From Citrobacter farmeri (lineage in GTDB: Bacteria > Pseudomonadota > Gammaproteobacteria > Enterobacterales > Enterobacteriaceae), in the NCBI RefSeq assembly GCF_019048065.1, contig NZ_CP077291.1, positions 4,278,001-4,342,000 on the forward strand: a stretch of DNA of 64,000 nt. Reading direction: 5' to 3'. The first letter of the stretch is position 1. Every line of letters starts with the position of its first letter. Below are positions 51,864 to 62,211 of the stretch, in pieces. The notes below the pieces were generated by a model. It was not told the origin of the DNA and ran no database searches. It was given only the letters and a program-made list of their open reading frames with translations. The position numbers and the translations under genes were made by a program.

Positions 51864-52853
51864 TCAGCTGCGTTTTCTTTTATTTCTGACATCAACATAT
51901 ACCGCAACCAGAATGACCAGTCCTTTAACCACCATCTGGTAAAAGTAAGGAACATTCATTAAATTCATACCATTATTTATGACACCAATGGTTAATGCGC
52001 CAATCATGGTACCGATTACCGTCCCATAGCCCCCATTAAGGCTGGTTCCCCCCAATACGGCGGCAGCGATAGCATCCAGCTCATAGCTGATTGCAGAGTT
52101 GGGTTGCCCGGAATAAAGGCGGGAAGCGAGGATCATACCGCTGATCCCGGCCAGTACGGCTGTTATCATAAAGACCTTAATCTTCAGACTGACAACGTTA
52201 ATGCCAGAATAAACTGCAGCCTCTTTATTTCCACCAGTAATATAAATCTTGCGGCCAAATGCCGTTTTCGTGAGAATAAAATGGTTAACCAATAACAACA
52301 CCAGCAGAATCCAGATGGGAATCGGCACCGATAAAAATTCACCGTTACCCAGAGCAAGGAAAGCATCGTTCTTGATCATTACCGGTGTGCCATCTGTCAC
52401 AATATAGGCAATGCCGCGGAATATACCCATCGTAGCGACTGTCACAATAAAAGAGGGAATACCTGCCAGTGCCGTTAAACCACCATTAATCAGGCCCAAC
52501 ACCAATGCGGCAACAATCGACAGTGGCACCAGTAAAATAAATGGAATACCCCATGAAGCACCAAGTGCCGCAAACGTCCCAATCAATGCAATGGTAGAAC
52601 CGACTGACAGATCAATATCACCGAGAAGTAATACATAAGTCATACCGTAAGCGGTAATAGCAATAATGGAAACCTGAAGGGTAATATTGATAATGTTATT
52701 GGTTGTAAAAAAACTGTCATTCATAAAGCTAAACAGAATAATCAATACCAGCATGCCACTCAAAATTCCGCCATATTGTTTAAATAGCTGCCTGACCCCA
52801 TTCACACCAGGTGTAACCGGACTTTTCGACACCGGCAAACTCTTCTCACTCAT
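51864..52853 (-). CDS. ABC sugar transporter permease (RbsC family)
   Basis: Integral membrane permease of 329 residues with about nine or ten hydrophobic segments and the typical YVLLLGDIDLSVGSTIAL and AAAVLGGTSLNGGYGTV motifs of the ribose/autoinducer-2/monosaccharide branch. It directly abuts the ATPase gene. Imports a free monosaccharide with the neighbouring ATPase and binding protein. Confidence 0.93.
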   Translation of the reverse strand: MSEKSLPVSKSPVTPGVNGVRQLFKQYGGILSGMLVLIILFSFMNDSFFTTNNIINITLQVSIIAITAYGMTYVLLLGDIDLSVGSTIALIGTFAALGASWGIPFILLVPLSIVAALVLGLINGGLTALAGIPSFIVTVATMGIFRGIAYIVTDGTPVMIKNDAFLALGNGEFLSVPIPIWILLVLLLVNHFILTKTAFGRKIYITGGNKEAAVYSGINVVSLKIKVFMITAVLAGISGMILASRLYSGQPNSAISYELDAIAAAVLGGTSLNGGYGTVIGTMIGALTIGVINNGMNLMNVPYFYQMVVKGLVILVAVYVDVRNKRKRS

Positions 52854-54353
52854 TTAACATACTCCTGTAGCCGCAGCCATTACCTGCGTCTGAGTTAAAT
52901 TTTCACAAGAATAAATATCAGCAACCATTTTATTGCGCATTACCACCAGACGATCGCTTAATGCCATGACCTCCGGCAGTTCAGAGGAAACCAGAATAAT
53001 TGCCGTCCCAGCCGCAGCCAACTGGCGTATCACGTTATAAATTTCAAACTTAGCCCCAACATCCACACCGCGCGTCGGTTCATCAAGCAGCAGAATTCGC
53101 GGAGTCCTCTCCAGCCATTTCGACAACACGATTTTTTGCTGATTACCCCCACTTAATGCCCCAACCGACTGATGAATGGAGCTAACTTTAGTGTTCATCC
53201 TGGTGACTGCCGCTAGCGTTCGCTGCTCCTCTTCCCGATGATTAATCAGACCCAGCCCTGATGCGTTATATTGAAAGGCAACATGGTGAGTATTCATATT
53301 CACGTCATGCATCAGCACCAGCCCTTCTTCCTTGCGGTTTTCTGTGACAAATGCAATACCCTGATCGATAGCCTGTTTTGGGCTCGAAATCATGACCGCT
53401 TTACCATCAATCAGCAGGGTTCCCTGATAAGAGATCAGACCAAAGAGTGCTTTCATCACATCTGAACGCCCGGCACCGACCAGACCAAAAAACCCCAGCA
53501 CTTCGCCTGGACGAACAGAGAAACTCACCTCCCGGAAGAGGTGCGGATGAGTAAGATCCCGAACCTCAAGTTTTGCCGGCACGCTTTCATCCGGCCTGTC
53601 TCCAATACGTGGCGGCCAGATATTCTTCATTTCCCGTCCGACCATTTGTGCAATCAGATGCTTAATATCGCTCTCTTTTTTCTCATGTGTGGCAATATAT
53701 TCCCCATCACGAATAACCGAGATATCATCAGAAATCCGCATGATTTCATCCATTCGATGGGAGATATAAATGACAGCACAACCACGCTGCTTTAATTTCG
53801 CGATGATGTTGAAAAGTATTTCTGCTTCGTTATCGCTGAGCGAAGATGTCGGCTCATCCATAATGACGACATCTGCTGGATAACTTAACGCCTTAGCAAT
53901 TTCAACCAATTGCCGATGCGCCATTGACATATTGCCAACGAATGTCTGCGGATCAAGTGGAATACCCAGATCGGTCAATAATTGCTGACAATCAGCAAGC
54001 ATCTTTTTATCGTTAATGACCCCAAAACGCCGCGGCTCATTGTTGGCATAAATATTCTCTGCCACGGTCATATTATTACTCAGACTGAGCTCCTGAAAAA
54101 TAATGGAAATACCAAGCTGGCGCGAGTGCTGCGGATTGTTGATAGTGATGATTTCACCGCGTAACTTTATTTCACCTGATGTTGGCGGGTATACACCAGC
54201 CAGAATTTTCATGAGTGTCGACTTTCCCGCACCGTTTTCGCCCAGTAATGTATGCACGCGTCCCCGGCGAAGAGTCAGCGTAATATCCTTCAGCGCCTGT
54301 ACGTGGCCAAACGTCTTTGCAATATGCGAAACATCAAGAATAATATCCGTCAT
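52854..54353 (-). CDS. ABC sugar transporter, double ATP-binding protein (RbsA family)
   Basis: ATPase of 499 residues with two ABC domains. The first has Walker A GENGAGKST at residues 38-46 and DEPTSSLSDNEAE. The second has the degenerate Walker A GLVGAGRSD and signature SGGNQQKIVLSKWL, as in RbsA. A strong hairpin lies between this gene and the binding-protein gene upstream. Confidence 0.95.
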   Translation of the reverse strand: MTDIILDVSHIAKTFGHVQALKDITLTLRRGRVHTLLGENGAGKSTLMKILAGVYPPTSGEIKLRGEIITINNPQHSRQLGISIIFQELSLSNNMTVAENIYANNEPRRFGVINDKKMLADCQQLLTDLGIPLDPQTFVGNMSMAHRQLVEIAKALSYPADVVIMDEPTSSLSDNEAEILFNIIAKLKQRGCAVIYISHRMDEIMRISDDISVIRDGEYIATHEKKESDIKHLIAQMVGREMKNIWPPRIGDRPDESVPAKLEVRDLTHPHLFREVSFSVRPGEVLGFFGLVGAGRSDVMKALFGLISYQGTLLIDGKAVMISSPKQAIDQGIAFVTENRKEEGLVLMHDVNMNTHHVAFQYNASGLGLINHREEEQRTLAAVTRMNTKVSSIHQSVGALSGGNQQKIVLSKWLERTPRILLLDEPTRGVDVGAKFEIYNVIRQLAAAGTAIILVSSELPEVMALSDRLVVMRNKMVADIYSCENLTQTQVMAAATGVC

Positions 54354-54367
54354 AGTGGCCTCTGTAT

Positions 54368-54397
54368 CACAACAAAACGCACGGGCGTTTTGTTGTG
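54368..54397 (-). repeat. 13-bp perfect hairpin between binding-protein and ATPase genes
   Basis: CACAACAAAACGC at 54368-54380 is exactly complementary to 54385-54397, loop ACGG. It fills most of the 59-base gap. Such hairpins downstream of binding-protein genes commonly stabilise the upstream mRNA or partly terminate, giving more binding protein than membrane components. Confidence 0.85.
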
Positions 54398-54412
54398 AGG
54401 TGACGAGTGGAC

Positions 54413-55303
54413 TTATTTTCCGGTATATACACCCGGTTGCACAGGGATCAGTTTTTCTACCGGCTTGCCGTTAAGATGATCAACGGCGGCGTCCACCGCT
54501 TTGGCACCCATCTGATCCGGGTACTGGCGGATAACCGCTACGAAAGTTTTTCCGCTATCAACCGCATCCCGCGCTTCTTTCATCCCATCAAAACCAATGA
54601 TTTTAATGTTATCGTTACGGGCAGATTTCGCCGCAATGACGGCCGCCAGCGCCGCATCGTCGCCGAAGCCAAACAACCCGCTCAGATTTGGGTTTGCCTG
54701 CATAATATTCTGTGCCGTGGTCAATGCTTCAGCACGAGTAATACCGGGTTGCTCTGCAACAATCTTGATATCTGGCGTCTCGCTTAATCCTTTTTTAAAC
54801 CCATCAACTCGCGCCACCACCGATTGCAAAGCCGGATAAGAGATAATGGCCACCGTGCCTTTACCCTCTAAAAGTTTACCCATTAATTTCCCAGCTTCGA
54901 CACCACCTGCATAGTTATCAGTGGCAACGTGCGCAACCACGGGCACACCATCGGCAGCCACATCTACAGTAATCACCGGAATGCCTGCTTTATCAGCTTT
55001 AATAATAGCGGCCTGCACACCTTTGGAGTCAACCGGGGAAATAATAATGGCATCAACTTTTTTAGTAATAAAGTCTTCAACATCAGAAAGTTGTTTATTT
55101 AAGTCCTGATTAGCGATAGAGATACTTAAATCGACATTATCTTTTTTTGCCTCATCCTTCATCGCATTAGCCAGATCGATATAAAAAGGGTGCTGCTGTG
55201 TTAATAACGAGGCACCGATTTTATACTCTTTGGCCCAGGTACTTTGTGATAACAAAGCCAGACTAATTAATATAGTCGAGCTGAGTAATTTAATTTTTTT
55301 CAT
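54413..55303 (-). CDS. Periplasmic sugar-binding protein (RbsB family)
   Basis: Type I periplasmic binding protein (296 residues). Signal peptide MKKIKLLSSTILISLALL to about Ala24 (STWA-KEYKIG). The mature part shows the ribose-type pattern DLSISIANQDLNKQLSDVED and IIISPVDSKG. ATG 55301-55303 is placed 5 bases after AGGAG; a GTG two codons upstream overlaps that site and is rejected. The ligand cannot be read from the sequence. Confidence 0.94.
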   Translation of the reverse strand: MKKIKLLSSTILISLALLSQSTWAKEYKIGASLLTQQHPFYIDLANAMKDEAKKDNVDLSISIANQDLNKQLSDVEDFITKKVDAIIISPVDSKGVQAAIIKADKAGIPVITVDVAADGVPVVAHVATDNYAGGVEAGKLMGKLLEGKGTVAIISYPALQSVVARVDGFKKGLSETPDIKIVAEQPGITRAEALTTAQNIMQANPNLSGLFGFGDDAALAAVIAAKSARNDNIKIIGFDGMKEARDAVDSGKTFVAVIRQYPDQMGAKAVDAAVDHLNGKPVEKLIPVQPGVYTGK

Positions 55304-55339
55304 AAACACTCCTGATTATTTTTGTAGGGTATAATAATT

Positions 55340-56261
<922 letters not shown>

Positions 56262-56315
56262 AAAACTATCACAGGGAATACGTATAAAAGCGTGACGAAT
56301 CTCAAAACATCACAA

Positions 56316-56371
56316 CTAAACTTACAAAACAAAAATAAAAATATTTGCTAACTTTGAAAGTGTAAGTTTAG
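56316..56371. promoter_or_regulatory. Operator candidate B (CTAAACTTACA / TGTAAGTTTAG)
   Basis: A perfect 11-bp inverted repeat: CTAAACTTACA at 56316-56326 and TGTAAGTTTAG at 56361-56371. Its core CTTACA...TGTAAG is the same as in candidate A, whose left arm starts 102 bases away; the pair could support looping. Confidence 0.7.
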
Positions 56372-56532
56372 AAAACCTCGCCAATAAATTATTTTTTTAT
56401 TAAATATCATATAATTAAGGTAATCTTATGCAGAAAGCCAGGCTGTCGATATTCATTTCAAAACGTAGATAGTGATGAAGGATAACTTTCAAAGAAAAAA
56501 ACATGGGACTATAGTGTACGCAATTCAGGCTA

Positions 56533-57363
56533 ATGATGAGTGTTAACGTGCCCAGGAAATCATCTAATCTTTTGAAACGCAGGCTAAAGATTGCTGAAAT
56601 CGTCGCCACCCAGGGGGAGATAAAAGTTGATGACCTGTCTGCCCAGCTTGGTGTCTCCGGCGTCACTATTCGCGGCGATTTGAGTTATCTGGAGCAGCAG
56701 GGATATCTAAAACGCTCATTTGGTGGCGCTATCGCTACTCCAGCGCCACCAGGCGAACCCGAGCAATTTCAACCATCCACTACGCTTTCCCTGGCGCAAC
56801 AGATGGAGAGTGCACGACACTGCGTCAGACTTATTCGCGACCGAGATACGCTGTTTCTCGGTCACGGTTCGCTTTGTCGAAAAATAATTCCCTTGTTAAG
56901 CGAAGTGAAAAAGCTGCGCCTGGTAACCAACGATCCAGAACATGCGATCCTGGCCAATCAATTCATTGACGGAGAGATCATTCTGGTCGGGAATGAAATG
57001 CTGCGTCCGGATACCGTGCTGGCGGGAAAATCGCTGGAGCAGGCACTGCAGCATTACACGATCACCCACAGTATTCTCGAAATTAGTCATCTTGACACTG
57101 ATGGCACACTAAATACGGATATGGCCAAACTGGCTCCGGCCTGGCAGCTTTGCTTCGATCATGCGCAGAATAAAACCGTTATTATTACCGCAAACGCGGT
57201 ATCGCCAGTGGCAATTGGCAATCTCGATCAGGCGGAATATGTGATCGTCTGCCGCAGCATCAACGAGCAATATCAGCGACAATTACAGGATGCTGATTTT
57301 GTTATCCTCTACACCAGCAATGAGTGCTTTACCTGGTCTAACCGTGAAAGGCTTAAGGAATGA
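56533..57363 (+). CDS. DeoR-family transcriptional regulator
   Basis: A 276-residue sugar-type regulator. The N-terminal DeoR helix-turn-helix is at about residues 18-70 (VDDLSAQLGVSGVTIRGDL, then LKRSFGGA), followed by a DeoRC sugar-phosphate-sensing domain that is divergent: the usual GxTT-type loop appears as FLGHGSLCRKII. Start ATG 56533; the ATG at 56536 is better spaced from AGG and is equally possible. Divergent from the aldolase operon; presumably its repressor with a sugar phosphate as inducer. Confidence 0.9.
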   Translation: MMSVNVPRKSSNLLKRRLKIAEIVATQGEIKVDDLSAQLGVSGVTIRGDLSYLEQQGYLKRSFGGAIATPAPPGEPEQFQPSTTLSLAQQMESARHCVRLIRDRDTLFLGHGSLCRKIIPLLSEVKKLRLVTNDPEHAILANQFIDGEIILVGNEMLRPDTVLAGKSLEQALQHYTITHSILEISHLDTDGTLNTDMAKLAPAWQLCFDHAQNKTVIITANAVSPVAIGNLDQAEYVIVCRSINEQYQRQLQDADFVILYTSNECFTWSNRERLKE

Positions 57364-57373
57364 GAGGACGTTT

Positions 57374-58333
57374 GTGACACTAACCATCTGTACTATGGGC
57401 GAATTACTGGTCGAATTTTTATCCCGTAGCCCGCAGCAAAAATTCACGCAACCTGGCGAGTTTATCGGGCCGTTCCCCAGCGGAGCGCCTGCCATTTTCG
57501 CCGCACAGACAGCAAAACTCTCTCACAGAGCGATTATTTTCGGCTGTGTCGGAAATGATGAGTTTGGCCGTCTGAATATTGAGAGGCTGCGGCATGAAGG
57601 GGTGATCACCGATGGTATCCATATCATGGAAAACGCAGTAACTGGCACAGCCTTCGTCAGCTATCGTAGCCAGCAGGAACGCGATTTTGTTTTTAATATT
57701 CCCCACAGCGCCTGCGGTTTGTTTACTGCCGAGCACATTGAACCGGGACTGTTGCAACAGTGCAGCCATATTCACATCATGGGATCATCACTGTTCTCAT
57801 TCCGAATGATCGACGCGATGCGCAAAGCGATTTCGGTGATCAAAGCCGCTGGCGGTACCGTCTCTTTCGATCCCAATATCCGCAAAGAGATGCTAACTAT
57901 CCCCGAGATGGCGCAAGCACTCGATTATATCATTGAATATACAGATATCTTTTTACCCAGCGAAAGTGAGCTTCCCTTCTTTGCACGCCATAAAAATCTG
58001 TCCGAAAAACAAATTATCAGTGACCTCCTTCACAGCGGCGTGAAGCATATCGCCGTGAAGCGCGGGCAGCGAGGCGCCAGCTATTATCAGCAGGAAAACG
58101 GGACTATGCAGGAGTTGCACTTTGACGGGCACAAGCCCAAAACTATCGATCCTACAGGCGCTGGCGACTGCTTTGGTGCCACCTTTGTTACGCTGTTTCT
58201 TTCTGGTTTTCCGGCACAGAAAGCACTGCAATATGCTAACGCCAGCGGAGCGCTCGCCGTCATGCAGCAGGGACCAATGGAAGGGATTTCATCGCTGGGC
58301 GACATCGAAAACTTTCTTTCCCACCACCCCTGA
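57374..58333 (+). CDS. PfkB-family sugar kinase (kinase 2)
   Basis: Ribokinase-fold kinase of 319 residues starting at GTG 57374, 6 bases after GAGAGG and 10 bases after the regulator stop. The PfkB signature is DPTGAGDCFG with catalytic Asp265. It is a paralogue of the kinase encoded at 50880-51842, sharing most core motifs but differing in lid and C-terminal regions. Cotranscription with the regulator rather than with the transporter suggests a different regulation or the other phosphorylation step. An in-frame ORF reaches back into the regulator gene to 57290 without a ribosome site. Confidence 0.9.
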   Translation: MTLTICTMGELLVEFLSRSPQQKFTQPGEFIGPFPSGAPAIFAAQTAKLSHRAIIFGCVGNDEFGRLNIERLRHEGVITDGIHIMENAVTGTAFVSYRSQQERDFVFNIPHSACGLFTAEHIEPGLLQQCSHIHIMGSSLFSFRMIDAMRKAISVIKAAGGTVSFDPNIRKEMLTIPEMAQALDYIIEYTDIFLPSESELPFFARHKNLSEKQIISDLLHSGVKHIAVKRGQRGASYYQQENGTMQELHFDGHKPKTIDPTGAGDCFGATFVTLFLSGFPAQKALQYANASGALAVMQQGPMEGISSLGDIENFLSHHP

Positions 58334-58424
58334 ATGTCAATTTTTCTGTCAGATTATTTTCTCTGTCTGAAGAGTTGCCGTAGAATTGCCCGTTTCTCGC
58401 CTCCTCATGATAAGGAAACCTTCC

Positions 58425-58667
58425 GTGGACAACCGTTTTGTTCAGGCCCACAAAGAGGCGCGCTGGGCGCTGTGGCTGACCCTTCTCTATCTTGCTGCGT
58501 GGTTAGTAGCTGCTTACTTACCTGATTCGGCGATCGGCATTACTGGCCTGCCGCACTGGTTTGAACTGGCCTGTCTGCTGACGCCGCTGATCTTCATTTT
58601 ACTGTGCTGGGCCATGGTGAAATTTATCTACCGAGACATTCCTCTGGAGGATGATGATGCAGCTTGA
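58425..58667 (+). CDS. yhdT: YhdT, DUF997 small membrane protein
   Basis: An 80-residue inner-membrane protein with two hydrophobic segments (WLTLLYLAAWLVAAYL and LACLLTPLIFILLCWAM) and an acidic C-terminus. GTG 58425 with AAGGA 8 bases upstream gives the E. coli length. It overlaps panF by 11 bases and is a presumed accessory of that symporter. Confidence 0.93.
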   Translation: MDNRFVQAHKEARWALWLTLLYLAAWLVAAYLPDSAIGITGLPHWFELACLLTPLIFILLCWAMVKFIYRDIPLEDDDAA

Positions 58668-60108
58668 AGTCATTCTGCCGCTGGTTGCTTATCTTATTGT
58701 GGTGTTTGGTCTCTCAGTCTACGCCATGCGTAAACGGCAAACCGGCACCTTCCTGAATGAATATTTCCTCGGCAGCCGCTCAATGGGCGGGATCGTGCTG
58801 GCGATGACGCTGACCGCGACCTACATCAGCGCCAGTTCGTTTATCGGTGGACCTGGTGCTGCCTACAAATACGGGCTGGGCTGGGTATTACTGGCCATGA
58901 TTCAGCTCCCCGCCGTCTGGCTGTCGCTGGGAATACTCGGTAAGAAATTTGCCATTCTTGCCCGTCGCTATAATGCCGTCACCCTCAACGACATGCTGTT
59001 TGCCCGCTATCAAAGTCGGCTGCTGGTGTGGCTGGCGAGCCTCAGTCTGTTAGTGGCCTTTGTCGGTGCCATGACCGTGCAGTTCATTGGTGGCGCGCGC
59101 CTGCTGGAGACCGCTGCAGGAATACCCTATGAAACAGGCCTGCTGATTTTCGGCGTCAGCATTGCGCTGTATACCGCGTTCGGCGGCTTTCGTGCCAGCG
59201 TGCTTAACGACACCATGCAAGGGCTGGTGATGCTGATTGGCACCATCGTGCTGCTGGTCGGCGTCGTGCACGCCGCTGGCGGCCTGAGCCATGCCGTAGA
59301 GACCTTAAACGCCATCGACCCGAAACTGGTTTCGCCGCAGGGTGCAGATGACATTCTGTCTCCGACCTTTATGACCTCATTCTGGGTGCTGGTGTGCTTT
59401 GGTGTGATCGGTCTGCCGCATACGGCAGTACGCTGCATCTCCTATAAAGACAGCAAAGCCGTACATCGGGGAATTATCATCGGCACCATCGTGGTGGCGA
59501 TCCTGATGTTCGGCATGCATCTTGCCGGCGCGCTGGGGCGAGCCGTGATCCCCGACCTGACGGTGCCGGATCTGGTTATTCCAACGCTGATGGTGAAAGT
59601 ACTGCCGCCTTTTGCCGCCGGGATCTTCCTTGCCGCGCCGATGGCGGCCATTATGTCGACGATCAACGCCCAATTGCTGCAAAGTTCCGCTACGATCATT
59701 AAAGATCTCTACCTCAACATCCGCCCGGAGCAGTTGCAGAATGAGACACGACTGAAGCGAATGTCGGCAATGATCACCCTGATCTTAGGCGCGCTGTTAT
59801 TGCTTGCGGCCTGGAAACCGCCAGAGATGATTATCTGGCTGAACCTGCTGGCGTTTGGCGGTCTGGAAGCGGTGTTCTTATGGCCGCTGGTGCTTGGCCT
59901 TTACTGGGAGCGCGCAAACGCAACCGGTGCGCTGAGTGCGATGATTGTCGGCGGCGTGCTGTATGCGATTCTCGCCACCTTTAACGTTCAGTACCTGGGC
60001 TTCCACCCGATTGTGCCCTCGCTACTGCTAAGTTTGCTGGCTTTCCTGGTTGGAAACCGCTTCGGCTCTCCTGCCCCGCAAGCCGCTGTTTTGACTACTG
60101 ATAAATAA
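58657..60108 (+). CDS. panF: Sodium/pantothenate symporter PanF
   Basis: SSS-family transporter (483 residues) with about 12-13 hydrophobic segments, importing pantothenate with Na+. The ATG at 58657 ([13 protein letters not shown]) lies 7 bases after GGAGG; two ATGs just upstream are too close. Conserved [20 protein letters not shown] motif. prmA follows 11 bases on. Confidence 0.97.
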   Translation: MQLEVILPLVAYLIVVFGLSVYAMRKRQTGTFLNEYFLGSRSMGGIVLAMTLTATYISASSFIGGPGAAYKYGLGWVLLAMIQLPAVWLSLGILGKKFAILARRYNAVTLNDMLFARYQSRLLVWLASLSLLVAFVGAMTVQFIGGARLLETAAGIPYETGLLIFGVSIALYTAFGGFRASVLNDTMQGLVMLIGTIVLLVGVVHAAGGLSHAVETLNAIDPKLVSPQGADDILSPTFMTSFWVLVCFGVIGLPHTAVRCISYKDSKAVHRGIIIGTIVVAILMFGMHLAGALGRAVIPDLTVPDLVIPTLMVKVLPPFAAGIFLAAPMAAIMSTINAQLLQSSATIIKDLYLNIRPEQLQNETRLKRMSAMITLILGALLLLAAWKPPEMIIWLNLLAFGGLEAVFLWPLVLGLYWERANATGALSAMIVGGVLYAILATFNVQYLGFHPIVPSLLLSLLAFLVGNRFGSPAPQAAVLTTDK

Positions 60109-60119
60109 AGAGTTTTACC

Positions 60120-61001
60120 ATGCCATGGATCCAATTAAAACTGAATACGACGGGCGCTAACGCGGAAGAGTTGAGCGATGCCCTGATGGAAGCGGGTTCC
60201 GTTTCCATCACCTTTCAGGACACGCACGACACGCCGGTTTTTGAGCCATTGCCGGGCGAAACCCGCCTGTGGGGCGACACCGATGTCATTGGTCTGTTTG
60301 ATGCAGAAACTGACATGAAAGAGGTTGTCGCCATCCTGGAACACCATCCGCTGTTGGGTGTCGGTTTCGCGCATAAAATCGAACAACTGGAAGATAAGGA
60401 CTGGGAACGCGAGTGGATGGACAACTTCCACCCGATGCGTTTTGGCGACCGCCTGTGGATCTGCCCAAGCTGGCGCGATGTACCGGATGAGAATGCCGTC
60501 AACGTGATGCTTGACCCCGGTCTGGCGTTTGGTACCGGGACTCATCCCACCACCTCACTGTGCCTGCAGTGGCTCGACAGCCTCGATTTAACCGGCAAGA
60601 CCGTCATCGACTTTGGCTGCGGTTCTGGCATCCTGGCGATTGCTGCATTGAAACTGGGCGCCGCAAAAGCAATTGGCATCGATATTGACCCACAGGCGAT
60701 TCAGGCCAGTCGCGATAACGCGCAGCGTAACGGCGTGTCCGAACGTCTGGAACTCTATCTGCCGCAGGATCAGCCAGAGGCTATGAAAGCCGACGTGGTG
60801 GTCGCCAATATTCTGGCTGGCCCATTGCGCGAACTGGCACCATTAATCAGCGTCCTGCCCGTTACAGGCGGTCTGCTGGGCCTTTCCGGTATCCTTGCCA
60901 GTCAGGCCGACAGCGTGTGTGAAGCCTACACCGATCTCTTCACCCTCGATCCGGTCGTTGAGAAAGAAGAATGGTGTCGTATCACCGGTCGTAAACAGTA
61001 A
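60120..61001 (+). CDS. prmA: Ribosomal protein L11 methyltransferase PrmA
   Basis: SAM-dependent enzyme (293 residues) that trimethylates L11. An N-terminal substrate domain precedes the Rossmann domain with motif [15 protein letters not shown] near residue 160 and NILAGPL. In the yhdT-panF-prmA operon. Confidence 0.97.
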   Translation: MPWIQLKLNTTGANAEELSDALMEAGSVSITFQDTHDTPVFEPLPGETRLWGDTDVIGLFDAETDMKEVVAILEHHPLLGVGFAHKIEQLEDKDWEREWMDNFHPMRFGDRLWICPSWRDVPDENAVNVMLDPGLAFGTGTHPTTSLCLQWLDSLDLTGKTVIDFGCGSGILAIAALKLGAAKAIGIDIDPQAIQASRDNAQRNGVSERLELYLPQDQPEAMKADVVVANILAGPLRELAPLISVLPVTGGLLGLSGILASQADSVCEAYTDLFTLDPVVEKEEWCRITGRKQ

Positions 61002-61146
61002 TCTTCTCTCATGCACGTGGCCGTATAACCGGCCACGCTTTTCAGCATTTCGTACGCTTCTTTCCCCTCTTTCCTGCGGTAAAATAGTCGCGTAACTCAT
61101 TGAAGTTACAAATATAAAAATCTATTTAATTTAATGGAAGAATGTT

Positions 61147-61887
61147 ATGAAGCCGTTTTTGAGCAAGGCAGCACTCCTGGCGTTAAGCATTATGCCGTTC
61201 ACCGCGATGGCGTCGCACTGGAGCTACGAAGGTGAAGGCTCTCCGGAACATTGGGGCTCCCTCAATGAAGAATATAAAACCTGCCAGGCCGGAATGAACC
61301 AGTCCCCAATTAATATTGATACCACGCTAAAAGCCCATATTTCCCCACTCAGTATTCACTACTCCGATGGTCCGATAACGCTTCTCAATAATGGGCATAC
61401 GATTCAGGCCGGACTAAAAAACACCACTGCGGATACAGTATCTATTGATGGTGTCCCCTTCACGTTGCAACAGTTCCACTTTCACTCCCCGAGCGAAAAC
61501 ACCATACATGGGAAACATTACGCGATGGAGATGCACCTTGTGCACAAAGATGCGAAAGGGGCGGTGGCGGTCGTCGCAGTCATGTTCGATAAAGGAGCAG
61601 CCAACTCAGAACTGGAAAAGCTCTGGGCAACGATGCCTGAAAAAGCGGAGCAAGACGTGAAAATCACCGTGCAGATGGACCTCAACGCTTTGCTGCCTAA
61701 GAGTAAAACCTACTGGCGTTTCAGTGGCTCGCTCACGACACCGCCCTGTTCTGAGGGCGTGACCTGGATTGTCCTTAAACATCCTCTGACGCTTTCCACT
61801 GCGCAACTGGAGAAATTTACTCACACCATGCATCACGATAACAGTCGCCCAACACAACCGCTCAACGGTCGGGTAGTGGTTGAATAA
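61147..61887 (+). CDS. cah: Periplasmic alpha-carbonic anhydrase
   Basis: A 246-residue alpha-class enzyme hydrating CO2. Signal peptide to about residue 22 (FTAMA-SHW). The zinc ligands His111 and His113 (QFHFHSP) and His130 (EMHLVH), the following SEN motif and a likely disulfide Cys46-Cys201 are all present, so the active site looks complete. E. coli K-12 has beta- and gamma-class enzymes only and no gene here. GGAAG precedes the ATG. It is followed by a long inverted repeat. Confidence 0.94.
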   Translation: MKPFLSKAALLALSIMPFTAMASHWSYEGEGSPEHWGSLNEEYKTCQAGMNQSPINIDTTLKAHISPLSIHYSDGPITLLNNGHTIQAGLKNTTADTVSIDGVPFTLQQFHFHSPSENTIHGKHYAMEMHLVHKDAKGAVAVVAVMFDKGAANSELEKLWATMPEKAEQDVKITVQMDLNALLPKSKTYWRFSGSLTTPPCSEGVTWIVLKHPLTLSTAQLEKFTHTMHHDNSRPTQPLNGRVVVE

Positions 61888-61941
61888 TCCCTTCACGACG
61901 CAATCATCTGCTGAAATGAGAGCATAGTCACATTAAGTCAC

Positions 61942-61972
61942 GATAATCTGCTGATTAATTCAGCAGATTATC
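61942..61972. repeat. 13-bp perfect inverted repeat between cah and dusB
   Basis: GATAATCTGCTGA at 61942-61954 mirrors TCAGCAGATTATC at 61960-61972, loop TTAAT. It lies 54 bases after cah and about 170 bases upstream of the dusB-fis promoter. Either a terminator lacking a U-run or a DNA-binding palindrome. Confidence 0.8.
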
Positions 61973-62143
61973 TTGTCAGCCCCCATTGTCGCGAAGAAAA
62001 AATGAGAAGTTACGCAAAATTATATGCGTACAGATTTTCGCCACATTTTTGTAATGCAATGATTTGTATGGCTAATTATTTAATGGTGTTTACTTTAACG
62101 GCGATTCTTTGATCCACCTCAGAGGATTGGTTAAAGTTTGGCC

Positions 62144-62172
62144 TTTCATCTCGTGCAAAAAATGCGTAATAT
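62144..62172 (+). promoter_or_regulatory. dusB-fis promoter
   Basis: TTTCAT at 62144-62149 and TAATAT at 62167-62172 with a 17-base spacer, followed by a G+C-rich discriminator (ACGCCGCC). This matches the E. coli fis promoter, which is under stringent and growth-rate control and autorepressed by Fis. The upstream 61973-62143 is A+T-rich and likely holds Fis and IHF sites, which I did not resolve. Confidence 0.85.
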
Positions 62173-62211
62173 ACGCCGCCTTGCAGTCACAGTATGGTCA
62201 TTTCTTAACTC

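Noticed and set aside
52854-54353. Second Walker A of the sugar ABC ATPase (GLVGAGRSD) as a damaging mutation
   Set aside because: A degenerate second P-loop is normal in the RbsA/MglA family.
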